Shown piece after piece: positions 22,721 to 34,804 of a DNA stretch of 64,000 bases (position 1 is its first letter; each line of letters opens with the position of its first letter). This stretch comes from Ashinkailepas kermadecensis. Lineage: Eukaryota > Arthropoda > Thecostraca > Neolepadidae. Under the pieces are notes generated by a model that saw only the letters and a list, made by a program, of their open reading frames with translations, was not told the DNA's origin and did not search any database. Made by a program: the position numbers and the translations under genes. The DNA is taken from positions 107,501 through 171,500 of the forward strand of contig JAOTOM010005103.1 of the NCBI GenBank assembly GCA_034440615.1, given 5' to 3'.

Positions 22721-23960
22721 TGCGTGAGGTGGAGTATGGGGAGGGGTGATGGGTTTCGCTCGCTCGGCGAGTGGGTTGTGACATGGGCGAGTCGGCGGAC
22801 CGTGGTTCGGTGTGGAAGTCGCCTGGGCTGTCATCAGCAGTAACTCGAGATGTGTGGTGTGACGGCGGGCCGGACGGAGTTGTCGGATGCTCGTCCAGCC
22901 TGTCCTTGTGCTGCGGGGCTTCCTGGAATTATCTGTGCCGTTCAACATGTGCTGCAGCTGGGCGTATTGCATTACATTACATTACAACTAGCCGGCCGAG
23001 TGTGGAGGGATATTTACTAACAGCAGCATTTGTGTTACCTAATAGTAAAACATACCTCTTGTGCTGATGGATAACGTGCGAATAAAAGCAGCAAATTGTG
23101 TTGTGCTTTAGTTTACGTGTGATTACGTTATCGGCCTTGCATCGTATAAGTGTACTTTGAAGAAAATGTACTGACTGCCAGAGGCGAAATAGTTATCGCG
23201 AGGAAACAAACCATTTTAAAATTGTTTCCTTTCACGCACCGCAAATAGACCTGCTGTTAAAGCTCAGCGAAAGTGTGAAGAGAGCTGCTGCTCTGTGGTA
23301 TGCCTTGTAGTTTGTCCCAGAACGAGCCAAGTTTTCCAGAAGTTGACGGAGAACCGGATGCGTAGCCATCTCGTCCGTGCTCTCCCCTCGTGTACAGCGC
23401 ACCGCGTGATTATCTGACTTGGATGCGGAACTCAGGAGCTGTTGCTGCTGTTTTCCGGGCACTTCCAAAGCGAAAAGCCAAAGAAGCAAGGGCAGAGCAA
23501 GTCAAAGGCCAAGGCTGTGATCGCCAGCCGAACCCCAGCCTCGCCTACGTAGCACTTTGGTCTGACAGCAATGGCGATGCATTAAGGCCCAATGAACGTT
23601 CAAAAAGGGTTTATTTTTCAACTGAGAATAGTCATTATAAGAGTATCGAGACATGGAGGTGCCGCGTAAATCGACAGAGTTGGTTACCGTATGTGAGGGT
23701 CAGACCATTAGCACGGATGCCGGACAGCACCGAAGACCGGAACAACTTCACTTACGTTCCTGGAATGTTTTGGTTCATGCACGTATCCTCACCACCATTT
23801 CGATTGCAAATTTCGAACAACACGCCAAAATTTGCGATCGGGTACCCCTTTAAAAATGTTCAAAAAAATGGGGGGGGGGAAAATGTAGAAAGTGAAAAAT
23901 GTTTCGCTCTGGCGCCATTTCAGAAATGACTGGGCCTGGGTCAGAAGATTTTTCACCTTG
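22721..23960. other. Single-copy stretch, no gene recognised
   Basis: A plus-strand frame at 23390-23929 (179 aa) is not repetitive, but it has no family signature I know and runs into G-rich low-complexity sequence. Treated as unproven. Confidence 0.45.
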
Positions 23961-23964
23961 GTGC

Positions 23965-26900
23965 CGGCTGACGCTGTTGGGCTGCTGCGGCTCTGGTGGT
24001 GACGCTGTTGGGACTGCTGCGGCTCTGGTGGTGACGCTGTTGGGACTGCTGCGGCTCTGGTGGTGACGCTGTTGGGACTGCTGTGGCTCTGGTGGTGACG
24101 CTGTTGGGACTGCTGCGGCTCTGGTGGTGACGCTGTTGGGCTGCTGCGGCTCTGGTGGTGACGCTGTTGGGACTGCTGTGGCTCTGGTGGTGACGCTGTT
24201 GGGCTGCTGTGGCTCTGGTGGTGACGCTGTTGGGCTGCTGTGGCTCTGGTGGTGACGCTGTTGGGCTGCTGCGGCTCTGGTGGTGACGCTGTTGGACTGC
24301 TGCGGCTCTGGTGGTGACGCTGTTGGGACTGCTGCGACTCTGGTGGTGACGCTGTTGGGCTGCTGCGGCTCTGGTGGTGACGCTGTTGGGCTGCTGCGGC
24401 TCTGGTGGTGACGCTGTTGGACTGCTGCGGCTCTGGTGGTGACGCTGTTGGGACTGCTGCGGCTCTGGTGGTGACGCTGTTGGGACTGCTGCGGCTCTGG
24501 TGGTGACGCTGTTGGGACTGCTGCGGCTCTGGTGGTGACGCTGTTGGGATTGCTGCGGCTCTGGTGGTGACGCTGTTGATGCTTGGCTCTGGTGGTGACG
24601 CTGTTGGCTGCTGTGGCTCTGGTGGTGACGCTGTTGGGACTGCTGTGGCTCTGGTGGTGACGCTGTTGGGACTGCTGTGGCTCTGGTGGTGACGCTGTTG
24701 GGACTGCTGCGGCTCTGGTGGTGACGCTGTTGGGACTGCTGTGGCTCTGGTGGTGACGCTGTTGGGCTGCTGTGGCTCTGGTGGTGACGCTGTTGGGACT
24801 GCTGTGGCTCTGGTGGTGACGCTGTTGGGACTGCTGTGGCTCTGGTGGTGACGCTGTTGGGACTGCTGTGGCTCTGGTGGTGACGCTGTTGGGACTGCTG
24901 TGGCTCTGGTGGTGACGCTGTTGGGACTGCTGTGGCTCTGGTGGTGACGCTGTTGGGACTGCTGTGGCTCTGGTGGTGACGCTGTTGGGACTGCTGTGGC
25001 TCTGGTGGTGACGCTGTTGGGACTGCTGTGGCTCTGGTGGTGACGCTTTGCTGTTGGGACTGCTGTGGCTCTGGTGGTGACGCTGTTGGGACTGCTGCGG
25101 CTCTGGTGGTGACGCTGTTGGGACTGCTGCGGCTCTGGTGGTGACGCTGTTGGGACTGCTGCGGCTCTGGTGGTGACGCTGTTGGGACTGCTGTGGCTCT
25201 GGTGGTGACGCTGTTGGGACTGCTGCGGCTCTGGTGGTGACTCTGTTGGGACTTTGGGACTGCTGCGGCTCTGGTGGTGACGCTGTTGGGACTGCTGTGG
25301 CTCTGGTGGTGACGCTGTTGGGACTGCTGTGACGCTGGGGCTGCTGGGCTCTGGTGGTGACGCTGTTGGGACTGCTGTGGCTCTGGTGGTGACGCTGTTG
25401 GGACTGCTGCGGCTCTGGTGGTGACGCTGTTGGGACTGCTGCGGCTCTGGTGGTGACGCTGTTGGGACTGCTGCGGCTCTGGTGGTGACGCTGTTGGGAC
25501 TGCTGTGGCTCTGGTGGTGACGCTGTTGGGACTGCTGCGGCTCTGGTGGTGACGCTGTTGGGACTGCTGCGGCTCTGGTGGTGACGCTGTTGGGACTGCT
25601 GTGGCTCTGGTGGTGACGCTGGCTCTGTGGTGACGCTGTTGGGCTCTGGTGGTGACGCTGTTGGGACTGCTGCGGCTCTGGTGGTGACGCTGTTGGGACT
25701 GCTGTGGCTCTGGTGGTGACGCTGTTGGGACTGCTGTGGCTCTGGTGGTGACGCTGTTGGGACTGCTGTGGCTCTGGTGGTGACGCTGTTGGGACTGCTG
25801 TGGCTCTGGTGGTGACGCTGTTGGGACTGCTGTGGCTCTGGTGGTGACGCTGTTGGGACTGCTGTGGCTCTGGTGGTGACGCTGTTGGGACTGCTGTGGC
25901 TCTGGTGGTGACGCTGTTGGGACTGCTGTGGCTCTGGTGGTGACGCTGTTGGGACTGCTGTGGCTCTGGTGGTGACGCTGTTGGGACTGCTGTGGCTCTG
26001 GTGGTGACGCTGTTGGGACTGCTGTGGCTCTGGTGGTGACGCTGTTGGGACTGCTGTGGCTCTGGTGGTGACGCTGTTGGGACTGCTGTGGCTCTGGTGG
26101 TGACGCTGTTGGGACTGCTGTGGCTCTGGTGGTGACGCTGTTGGGACTGCTGCGGCTCTGGTGGTGACGCTGTTGGGACTGCTGTGGCTCTGGTGGTGAC
26201 GCTGTTGGGACTGCTGTGGCTCTGGTGGTGACGCTGTTGGGACTGCTGCGGCTCTGGTGGTGACGCTGTTGGGACTGCTGCGGCTCTGGTGGTGACGCTG
26301 TTGGGACTGCTGTGGCTCTGGTGGTGACGCTGTTGGGACTGCTGTGGCTCTGGTGGTGACGCTGTTGGGACTGCTGCGGCTCTGGTGGTGACGCTGTTGG
26401 GACTGCTGCGGCTCTGGTGGTGACGCTGTTGGGACTGCTGTGGCTCTGGTGGTGACGCTGTTGGGACTGCTGTGGCTCTGGTGGTGACGCTGTTGGGACT
26501 GCTGTGGCTCTGGTGGTGACGCTGTTGGGACTGCTGCGGCTCTGGTGGTGACGCTGTTGGGACTGCTGTGGCTCTGGTGGTGACGCTGTTGGGACTGCTG
26601 TGGCTCTGGTGGTGACGCTGTTGGGACTGCTGTGGCTCTGGTGGTGACGCTGTTGGGACTGCTGTGGCTCTGGTGGTGACGCTGTTGGGACTGCTGTGGC
26701 TCTGGTGGTGACGCTGTTGGGACTGCTGTGGCTCTGGTGGTGACGCTGTTGGGACTGCTGTGGCTCTGGTGGTGACGCTGTTGGGACTGCTGTGGCTCTG
26801 GTGGTGACGCTGTTGGGACTGCTGTGGCTCTGGTGGTGACGCTGTTGGGACTGCTGTGGCTCTGGTGGTGACGCTGTTGGGACTGCTGTGGCTCTGGTGG

Positions 26901-27190
26901 TGACGCTGTTGGGACTGCTGTGGCTCTGGTGGTGACGCTGTTGGGACTGCTGTGGCTCTGATGGTGACGCTGTTGGGACTGCTGCGGCTCTGGTGGTGAC
27001 GCTGTTGGGACTGCTGTGGCTCTGGTGGTGACGCTGTTGGGACTGCTGCGGCTCTGGTGGTGACGCTGTTGGGACTGCTGCGGCTCTGGTGGTGACGCTG
27101 TTGGGACTGCTGTGGCTCTGGTGGTGACGCTGTTGGGACTGCTGTGGCTCTGGTGGTGACGCTGTTGGGACTGCTGTGGCTCTGGTACCG
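23965..27190. repeat. 32-bp minisatellite, about 100 copies (3.2 kb)
   Basis: Unit gttgggactgctgtggctct followed by ggtggtgacgct. Common variants are ctgcgg for ctgtgg and a 29-bp form lacking gact. The left part (24.0-24.6 kb) is more varied than the right part, which is nearly uniform. The minus strand is open in every phase, giving a 1204-aa frame at 23850-27464 with a 32-aa period from three units. That frame begins inside a reversed SINE and ends in low-complexity sequence, so it is not called as a gene. Confidence 0.98.
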
Positions 27191-27357
27191 GCGCTGTTGG
27201 GACGTTCAGCTGCGAGTTTTCACCCTTAGCTCGTCGCCTTCCAAATTGCCATTCCAGGCGCAAAATTCGTGAGCTGTGCGATTTGTGTCGTTGAACCGAA
27301 ACTGCACCCTGCGACGTAGGGCAAATGTCAGCGGCAGGGATGATTTGGCGCACAGCT
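27191..27357. other. Single-copy spacer
   Basis: A short stretch between the 32-bp array and a SINE. Nothing recognised. Confidence 0.5.
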
Positions 27358-27518
27358 GGGAGGGTGAGTAGTCCATGGGTAAGGCGGCCGTCTGCCAACC
27401 CAGAGGTTGTGGGTTTGAGACCTACCTGCCGCTTCTCTCTGCTCGCCACTAATGGGCAGTCCACGTGAGGGATTGGCGAAGCGGTGACACGACAGTCGAC
27501 GCGTCGTAAAACCAGTAA
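27358..27518 (+). mobile_element. SINE-A relative whose tail grew into a microsatellite
   Basis: Head gagtagtccatgggtaaggc, B box gggtttgagac, body cgtgagggattggcgaagcg, 3' end gtcgacgcgtcgtaaaacca. The usual taaccaacc tail continues directly into hundreds of bp of ACC trinucleotides. The right TSD is therefore not identifiable. Confidence 0.85.
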
Positions 27519-27816
27519 CCACCACCACCACCACCACCACCACCACCACCACCACCACCACCACCACCGCCACCATCACCACCATCATCCCACCACCACC
27601 ACCAACACCACCACCAACACCACCACCAACACCACCACCACCACCACCACCACCACCACCACCACCACCACCACCACCACCACCACCACCACCACCACCA
27701 CCACCACCACCACCACCACCACCACCACCACCACCACCACCACCACCATCATCATCATACCATCACCACCACCATCACCACCACCACCACCATCACCATC
27801 CCACCACTGGTGGTGG
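27519..27816. repeat. (ACC)n microsatellite
   Basis: About 300 bp of ACC/CCA trinucleotide with a few gcc, atc and aac variants. It starts at the SINE tail. The plus frame reads poly-His then poly-Thr and the minus frame poly-Val, which is not evidence of a protein. Confidence 0.97.
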
Positions 27817-28649
27817 TTTTTGGTATCCATCCCACCACTGGTGGTGGTTGTTGGTATCCACTCCATCTCTCCACCCAGTACCAGCAACTGTGATGACGCC
27901 CGACTACTTGGAGACACCAGCAGCATAGGTGAGCGGTCTGCCTCACTTCAGTCGTCAGTGGTGGCCCACGGGTCCGCCAGTCGGATCCGCCATGCCCTGA
28001 GGTGGCAGCTCACCACTGCACTGGTCACCATCAGCAGGCTCTGTGGACAGTTTTAGTGGGGCCCAATGTTGTCGAGACGGGTCTGCTGGCAATGCGTTTG
28101 AATGCTGTCGCCTGGTGATTTAGATAGATCGCTAGATGCTTAGCTGCTGCGGCAGTCGTGTGCCGAGGCGCAGCAGCTGCCAGGTTTACCAGACCGTGAC
28201 CTGCCCCGGCCACGCGCTCGTTACTTTCCCCGCGGCCGGCGCCGGCCGTTGAGATATGCATGCCCGCGGGGCGTGTGTCGGTCTGGGTCGGCCTCTGATT
28301 GGCTGACCGACTGGCTCACCCCTGTGTCGCCGAGGTTTCCGCCGCCCCCGTGCTGGCCGGGCTGGCTGTGCTGAGGGGACACCGGCGGGGGACGAGGTGG
28401 TGGGATCGATTCCCGGCCAGGGAGTGCAGCTGAGGCCAGGGGGAGCCGGTGTTGTGGGGAGAGCAGCAGGTGGCGGCGGGATTGGTACAACATATATATG
28501 TGCAAATCAATCCCGGTGGCAAGGAGCTAACGCTCGGGGATTTTTGTCTTCGAAAGTAATATTGATGAAATATAAATTGAAAATTGATCTGTTTTAACTG
28601 CATTGTTATTCCACGTGTTTGTCTACTCGCATCGTGCCTGGGTGATCTA
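27817..28649. other. Mostly single-copy; small duplication at the start
   Basis: A 30-bp duplication (cccaccactggtggtgg, then ttggtatccat) lies at about 27811-27870. A good B-box-like sequence gggatcgattcccgg (about 28401-28415) lacks an A box or SINE body, so no element is called. Confidence 0.5.
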
Positions 28650-28735
28650 TGTCTATAAATAGGTATGTATGTATGTATGCATGTATGAATGCATGTATGT
28701 ATGTGTTTGTATGTATGTATGTATGTATGCGTGAC
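28650..28735. repeat. (GTAT)n microsatellite, imperfect
   Basis: Runs of gtatgtatgtat interrupted by gcatg and gaatg. Confidence 0.93.
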
Positions 28736-29365
28736 CTGATCTCTAGCTACCCAAGCGTGGGGACGTTTTGCAGCGTGTGTGTCCACCCCGCCCCCTGAAC
28801 ACTCCATTGACGCAGAAGTACGTGATTCCATATTTGTCTGACACTGGTGTGTCGTTGACCTGATTTGTTGTGTTGACAATTAGCCTGCACGACACGGCCC
28901 ATTGCTCGGCGGGCAATTTGCCGCAGAACATCGATAATTCACAGAGCGTGCCCTGCTCAGCTGAGGGCAAGCCGTGGTTTCACCGACGTCATTTATCGTG
29001 TGGAGCACACCCAGCGATCTGACACACGGAGCCCGTCTGAGAATGTGTCGAAATCGAACACTTTGTGACTGGTAGGACAAATTGCATGGGAGGAGCGATT
29101 TTCCATCCTCAGATGGATGGCTTACATCCCAGTGGCGGATCCAGAAGCATGGTCTTCGACCGTTTCGGAGGAGGGATTTCCCCACAAAATATCTGTTTTC
29201 TAAAAAAGAACTCTTTATATTTGAACAGCTGACTAATTCGTCAGGTCCGTTTGGGACATGTCTCGTTCCTAGCGGCAGGGTGTTCTCTCATCAAGCTGGC
29301 ATCCGCCGCCGCTGCCAATCCTGGGACGAAATTCTGGCCGCCAGGTGACAAGTGGCACCGATGCA
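28736..29365. other. Single-copy stretch
   Basis: No gene or repeat recognised. Confidence 0.5.
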
Positions 29366-29394
29366 TAGAGCCCAGATAACTAATTAACTAACTG
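29366..29394 (+). mobile_element. Tail-B-like 3' end
   Basis: tagagcccagataactaatt then aactaac matches the terminal part of tail-B. The stem-loop is not clear and no TSD was found. Confidence 0.45.
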
Positions 29395-29721
29395 GTACGA
29401 CAGCATCCTGGTGGTGGTTTGGCGCCAATAATGCAGCATCGCAACGTGAGGACTGCTCCAGGTTCTAGTCAGCTCGCCGAGGTGGTAGACCAAGGCGAAC
29501 ACGGCTCCAATGTATTGCAGAGTACTCATTGTGTCTGTTCGTCGGTGATGACCTTTTGTGATGGATCCGGCGTCAGTGGAGCCTGAGGCGGATTTGGGTC
29601 AGGTTGGTGGGACATCGGACGGTTGGGTCGGGTCATTGGAACCTTGGGCGGCGCTGGGTGAGGTCGGTGGACTCGGCGACAGGACGGACTCGGGCCTGTG
29701 GCACTTCAGACCGGGCTGAGT
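29395..29721. other. Single-copy spacer
   Basis: Nothing recognised. Confidence 0.5.
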
Positions 29722-29880
29722 CATCGATAGGCCGTCATCGTCACCACCATCACCATCATCACCATCATCATCAGCATCACTACTATCGCCATCATCACCA
29801 TTATCAACATCACCATCAGCATCAGCGTTACTACCATCACCACCATCACCATCATGACCATCATCACTATCAATCATAAC
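29722..29880. repeat. (CAT/CAC)n trinucleotide repeat
   Basis: Imperfect catcaccatcatcatc sequence. The poly-His and poly-Asp frames it gives are not taken as genes. Confidence 0.9.
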
Positions 29881-30360
29881 ATTGCTGTTTATTGGACAAA
29901 GCAATCAATATAGCAACATAGCGGGCCAGACTGGTGCCGAAGCGCACATGTGCTTCATTTAGAGCACCTAGTCTGAAAAATACAGGCTGAATCTGAAGCA
30001 ATCTTAATCAAATCAGACTTCCCAGTCGCCGTCGCGGTATCAGATCACCCGAAACGTCCAAATTGTCGGCCACCACGCAGGCCGCCAGGTTCGCCACGCC
30101 CTGGAAGTACCAATAAATAAAGTGTCCACGATATAAATTCTCACATTGTTAGCTATATCGGAGAAATAGCGAGTAAACAGAAGAATTTAGACGACAGTAA
30201 ATTTGTGGGGGTTCAGGAGGAGCTTCCGCCCCTCTGCGTTGAAGTTATTATGCCCTCGTCTCGAATTGATGAGAAGTTCAAATCTTCGAAGGGAAAGTTG
30301 AACATCGGATGTGCCGCCGTCCAGTTGTTTTGATTGTGTGCGTCCGCTAGACCGTCTTAT
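29881..30360. other. Single-copy spacer
   Basis: Nothing recognised. Confidence 0.5.
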
Positions 30361-31070
30361 GCAGCGGCTCTGGTCTGGTCTGGTCGGGTCGGCTCTGGTC
30401 TGGTCGGGTCGGCTCTGGTCTAGTCGGCTCTGGTCTGGTCGGGTCGGCTCTGGTCTGGTCGGCTCTGGTCTGGTCGGGTCGGCTCTGGTCTGGTCGGGTC
30501 GGCTCTGGTCTGGTCGGCTCTGGTCTGGTCGGGTCGGCTCTGGTCTGGTCGGGTCGGCTCTGGTCTGGTCGGCTCTGGTCTGGTCGGGTCGGCTCTGGTC
30601 TGGTCGACTCTGGTCTGGTCGGGTCGGCTCTGGTCTGGTCGGCTCTGGTCTGATCGGGTCGGCTCTGGTCTGGTCGACTCTGGTCTGGTCGGGTCGGCTC
30701 TGGTCTGGTCGGGTTGGCTCTGGTCGGGTTGGCTCTGGTCTGGTCGGCTCTGGTCGGGTTGGCTCTGGTCGGGTTGGCTCTGGTCTGGTCGGGTCGGCTC
30801 TGGTCTGGTCGGCTCTGGTCTGGTCTGGTCGGCTCTGGTCTGATCGACTCTGGTCTGGTCGGCTCTGGTCGGGTTGGCTCTGGTCTGGTGTACTCTGGTC
30901 TGGTCTGGTCGGCTCTGGTCTGGTCTGGTCTGGTCGGCTCTGGTCTGATCGGCTCTGGTCTGGTCGGCTCTGGTCTGGTGGACTCTGGTCTGGTCTGGTC
31001 GGCTCTGGTCGGATTGGCTCTGGTCTGGTGGACTCTGGTCTGGTCGGGTCGGCTCTGGTCTGGTCGGGAA
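30361..31070. repeat. Pentamer-based array (TCTGG/TCGGG/TCGGC), 15- and 20-bp units
   Basis: Composed almost wholly of 5-mers in one register: ggctctggtctggtcgggtc (20 bp) alternating with ggctctggtctggtc (15 bp). Variants tgatc, gactc and gttgg are rarer. Frames up to 371 aa (plus) and 368 aa (minus) arise because no stop is possible in this composition. Confidence 0.96.
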
Positions 31071-31646
31071 TGATATTCTGGGTGAAGATAGCGATGAAGC
31101 ATTGTTGCATAAGATTTAGCATCCAGTTACGGTTTGTCTGTTCAAATGGCCTTACAAAAATGTATTTCTTCTTTGTTCGTTCAATGTATTTCTTCTTCTT
31201 TCGTTCAATCTTTATTGATCTTATGTTGATGCATATGACTTTTAGTCCAACTTTGTATTCAAAATTTGAGCGTAACAAATTCTTACGCATCATTGTAAGA
31301 TCATTAAACTATCTAACCTTAGCTGGAAAACTCGCATGGCTTGCATTCAGCGAGCGCTGGATGAATTGTAAACTGACTCAGCTGTTCAATGTTTTCGTGT
31401 TTGCTTTCGCTCCCGAGCTATTCTGAAGTGATGTCGGTCTAAATCTGAGCGTCACGCGCGGACGTCTGACGAGAGTTTGACTGGATAGGACGGATGTGGG
31501 TTCAGGTGGTTGAAGCCGTGCATTGATCGTGCCACGGACGCGTGTCATGGCATTGTGAAGGAGGCTATGCGACGGGCAAGTAACATAAGTATGATCGATG
31601 CCCGGTGGGCATTGGCCAATTTTTGCTACTGTTTACACACTGTTTG
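31071..31646. other. Single-copy AT-rich stretch
   Basis: The extensions of the pentamer-array frames into this region are not recognisable protein. Confidence 0.5.
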
Positions 31647-31661
31647 CCAAATATGATACTG

Positions 31662-31826
31662 GGGACGAGTGGTCTAGGGGTAAGATGCTCGGCTCGCAAT
31701 CGAAAGATTGCGGGTTCGAATCTCACCTGTCGCTACTCTTCGCCCGCGACCAAATGGCGTGAGAGATTGGCGACGCTATATGACTCAACGGTCGACGTGT
31801 CGTAAAACCAATAACCAACCAACCAA
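31662..31826 (+). mobile_element. SINE-A, full copy with perfect 15-bp TSD
   Basis: A box gagtggtctaggggtaagat, B box gggttcgaatctc, body tcgctactcttcgcccgcga, 3' stem region ggcgacgct ... gtgtcgt, and tail aaaaccaataaccaaccaac. Exact duplications ccaaatatgatactg lie at 31647-31661 and 31827-31841. With 21.6 and 49.0 kb it defines the family consensus (about 165 bp). Confidence 0.96.
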
Positions 31827-31841
31827 CCAAATATGATACTG

Positions 31842-32597
31842 CGATACAAATGTATATGAAAATAGTTGTTTTAAGCCTGCCCTTTCGTCATGTGATAAGG
31901 TGGTGTCAATTTGTATCGGGTTGCCAATGCTATGTTTGTTTTTCCTTTGTTATTACCATACATTCCTGCAGTCAAACATATAAAAGTGATCTTCAAAGTT
32001 CCTGATTTTTCCATGTCATGGTGCAATTAGCCCATGTTTGCAGGCAATTATCGCGTTTCATTTGTTGGCTGGGATGGCTGTTTTTGCCGGTCCTTGTTTG
32101 ATCGCGTCGGAAGTTCGGAAAAGAAAGAATGTCACGGTGCCATCACGGTCCGTGTTTGGCTGTTTGTGGTTAGTTCCTTCGGTTCTTTGTGCGTCCACTA
32201 CGGCGCGATGGTCCGCGCACACGACATGAAGAACACCCCTGGCCAGTGAAGTACGCGAGGACGGTGGGCAGGCATGGGTGCACACGATATCCGATACCCA
32301 GTCGCCATCGCCGCCGAACAATGAACAGAGAGAGAGAGAGAGTCATGTTGAGCCGGCGGCCAGTTTCGTTTTCACTCGTCACACGCCACGGACTCACACG
32401 GTGGCGTAGGTCGCCAGTACAGCTGCTCAGCCATTCGGTGTAATGCGTTCCGCCGGTGCAGGTATAACGAGAGCCCTTCACGTGCGGGCGGACTGCCGCC
32501 GCGCGACACTCTGTCCAGGGCACCACCAGTTTATGGCGGGGACGAGGCGTGTAGCGCCGGTGTTATACGTCAGCCGCAGCTGCTGCCAGCCGACGGC
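31842..32597. other. Single-copy stretch; short (GA)n near 32.33 kb
   Basis: A short gagagagagagag run lies at about 32327-32342. No gene is recognised in the overlapping frames at 32034-32526. Confidence 0.5.
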
Positions 32598-32750
32598 GGC
32601 GGGTAGTCCAGGGGTCAGGTACTGTCTCCCAACCGGAAGGTTGTGGGTTCGAGTCTCACCTGTCGCTCCTCTCCGCCCGCGATCAATCGGCGTGAGAGAT
32701 TGGCGACGCTATTTGACCTAACAGTGGACGCGTTGTGAAGCCAAACGACA
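32598..32750 (+). mobile_element. SINE-A relative, older copy
   Basis: Head gggtagtccaggggtcaggt, perfect B box gggttcgagtctc, body tcaatcggcgtgagagattg, 3' stem region ggcgacgctatttgaccta ... gcgttgt. The tail is diverged (gaagccaaacg). The head resembles the copy at 27.4 kb. No TSD. Confidence 0.85.
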
Positions 32751-32814
32751 GACAGTCAATGTGGCGTGCTGACTGCCGTTCGACTAAACGCTGCTAACGT
32801 TCGACGCGCACAAA

Positions 32815-32930
32815 TGGCACACTGTGGAGCACAAGTGGCGCACTGTAGAGAATAAATGGCGCGCTGTAGAGAATAAATGGCGCGCTGTAGATAATAAATG
32901 GCGCGCAGAGAATAAATGGCGCGCCGACGA
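32815..32930. repeat. 22-bp tandem repeat, about 5 copies
   Basis: Unit gagaataaatggcgcgctgta, with the first copies diverged (gagcacaagtggcgcactgt) and one shortened copy. Confidence 0.9.
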
Positions 32931-34499
32931 CGCACTGTGGCTGTGCTCGTCGCAGTCTGTAGCAGATTTTCTTTGGTTTCGGCACGTGCCGACTACAGGT
33001 AGGTCAGTTGTATGGAAACGCTGTGTCATGAACATTATTTCGTGAATTCAATCGATTCCAGAATTCCATGGAATGTCAGCGATCGATAATGCATCAACAG
33101 CAATGTGCACCGTATTAAAATACGTCGATTGGAGAATACTATGGGATGTACTTTATATCGCTATGTATTGTATCATACTTCACACTGTTTGGGCGAAGAA
33201 TACTCAGCGACACATCAACTGTTAAAGAGAGGAAAGTTTGTGTCAGTCACATGGCACCTACAGTGATGCGATGGCAGCATTATCGTGTCTGTAGTGCGAC
33301 ATACCGGTGAAACTCGCTCATCGTCAACAACAGCGCTCTTCATTTCGTGTTTTTGCCCAGTGATGTTTTGTTTTTGTACCACTGAGCTAAAACAGTACCT
33401 GGACATGTACTGAAGCGGCGATGTGAGCGCCTGTCACGCACGAACGAGAGTCGATGGTTTGATGGCGGCCGCGTTTCTGTGTTGACCGTGTAATCCCGGA
33501 ATCGAATTGACTGGCAGCGTGAATTTCAGCTTTTCGCCGTTTGATGTGGAAAATTTGCCGCCCTTTGTTATCTTTAAATTCACGCTCATAACCAAAGGAA
33601 GCGAAGCATTAAAGGCTGATCTCAAGGCTGTGTGTGAGTGCTGAATCCGAGGATCGGACCGTGATTTAGACCGGACAAGTGGTGCGTTGCTCACCACGCC
33701 CTTCTCCCAGCCGTGACCTTGCCGGGCCGTCAAGGTCACGCCGGGCACGAGAGCGTGACGTTGCTGACGTCACGCGATATGTGCAGGTGCGCGAGACAGT
33801 GTGTCTGGGGCGCAGCTGCCGCCGTCACTGGCAGGCTGTGCCGCCGAGCTCGACGGGTTCATCGACCCTGCGGAGGGGACGGGGCCGGCTGGGTGGCGGG
33901 GTTCGCGCTGCGATTGCACGACGTTGCGGTGATGGGTGCCCGGTCTGAAGATGTTGTTTATGGTGGCGGGTTCTGCGAGCCGCGTCTCTCGAACTGCCAT
34001 GTATGGTGTCCGGGTTTGAGTGTCGGCCGGATATTTCATTTGTTTTCGGACACAAATGTTGATGGAATATGTAACTGTTTCCAGTGGTAGGTTCATAGGT
34101 GAATGCTACATTGGAGTATGAATTTCCTCAATGAATATTCGTTGGCATTTCACGCGAACAAAGCGTTGGCCATGACAAGCACACACAAGTGTACACAAAT
34201 GTTGCAAATTCATGGTGGACTTTATGCGGACCATCAAAACTTTACTTGTTGCTTGCTGTACTTTGCTGCTGCTGAAGTGGTGGAGATGATAATGCTGGAT
34301 AGAGGCTGACATCCCCACCAAGTGTTATTGCTGTACGGTGTTTTTTGGACCCCTGCTAGAATGGATAGGACAGGTATGCACCGGAGAAGCCAGGTTTTGT
34401 TTTTTAACGTTGTATGTTTTGTAAGCGCTACACTGATAAAATACTCCAGAAATGCCCTCCCCATGTGTATGCCTATTAGCAATGATAATGCACTCAACG
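32931..34499. other. Single-copy stretch, no gene recognised
   Basis: No arrays. GC-rich at 33.66-33.95 kb. Overlapping small frames on both strands are unrecognised. Confidence 0.5.
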
Positions 34500-34745
34500 T
34501 GATGCTACTGCTGCCAACGTCTCCAGTGGCAACGTGATGCTACTGCTGCCAACGTGATGCTACTGCTGCCAACGTGATGCTACTGCTGCCAACGTCTCCA
34601 GTGGCAACGTGATGCTACTGCTGCCACGTCTCCAGTGGCAACGTGATGCTACTGCTGCCACGTCTCCAGTGACAACGTGATGCTACTGCTGCCAACGTCT
34701 CCAGTGGCAACGTGATGCTACTGCTGCCACGTCTCCAGTGGCAAT
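34500..34745. repeat. Minisatellite gtgatgctactgctgccaac with optional insert
   Basis: The core gtgatgctactgctgccaac (20 bp) is followed in most copies by gtctccagtggcaac, so units of about 20 and 33-35 bp mix. About nine copies. Confidence 0.92.
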
Positions 34746-34804
34746 GCAACCGAAGCGAAATAGTAAATTACCATGTCGTAATCATAAGTGATTATAATGA
34801 TCGC

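Noticed and set aside
23390..23929. 179-aa plus-strand protein
   Set aside because: Non-repetitive, but no recognisable domain, no supporting splice sites, and it ends in a G-run low-complexity stretch.
23850..27464. 1204-aa minus-strand open frame rich in S-P-N-S-V-T-T-R
   Set aside because: It is the 32-bp minisatellite read in a phase without stops. The 32-residue period comes from three units, it starts in a reversed SINE, and it ends in low complexity.
28401..28415. B-box-like gggatcgattcccgg
   Set aside because: No A box upstream and no SINE body or tail downstream. Probably chance in GC-rich DNA.
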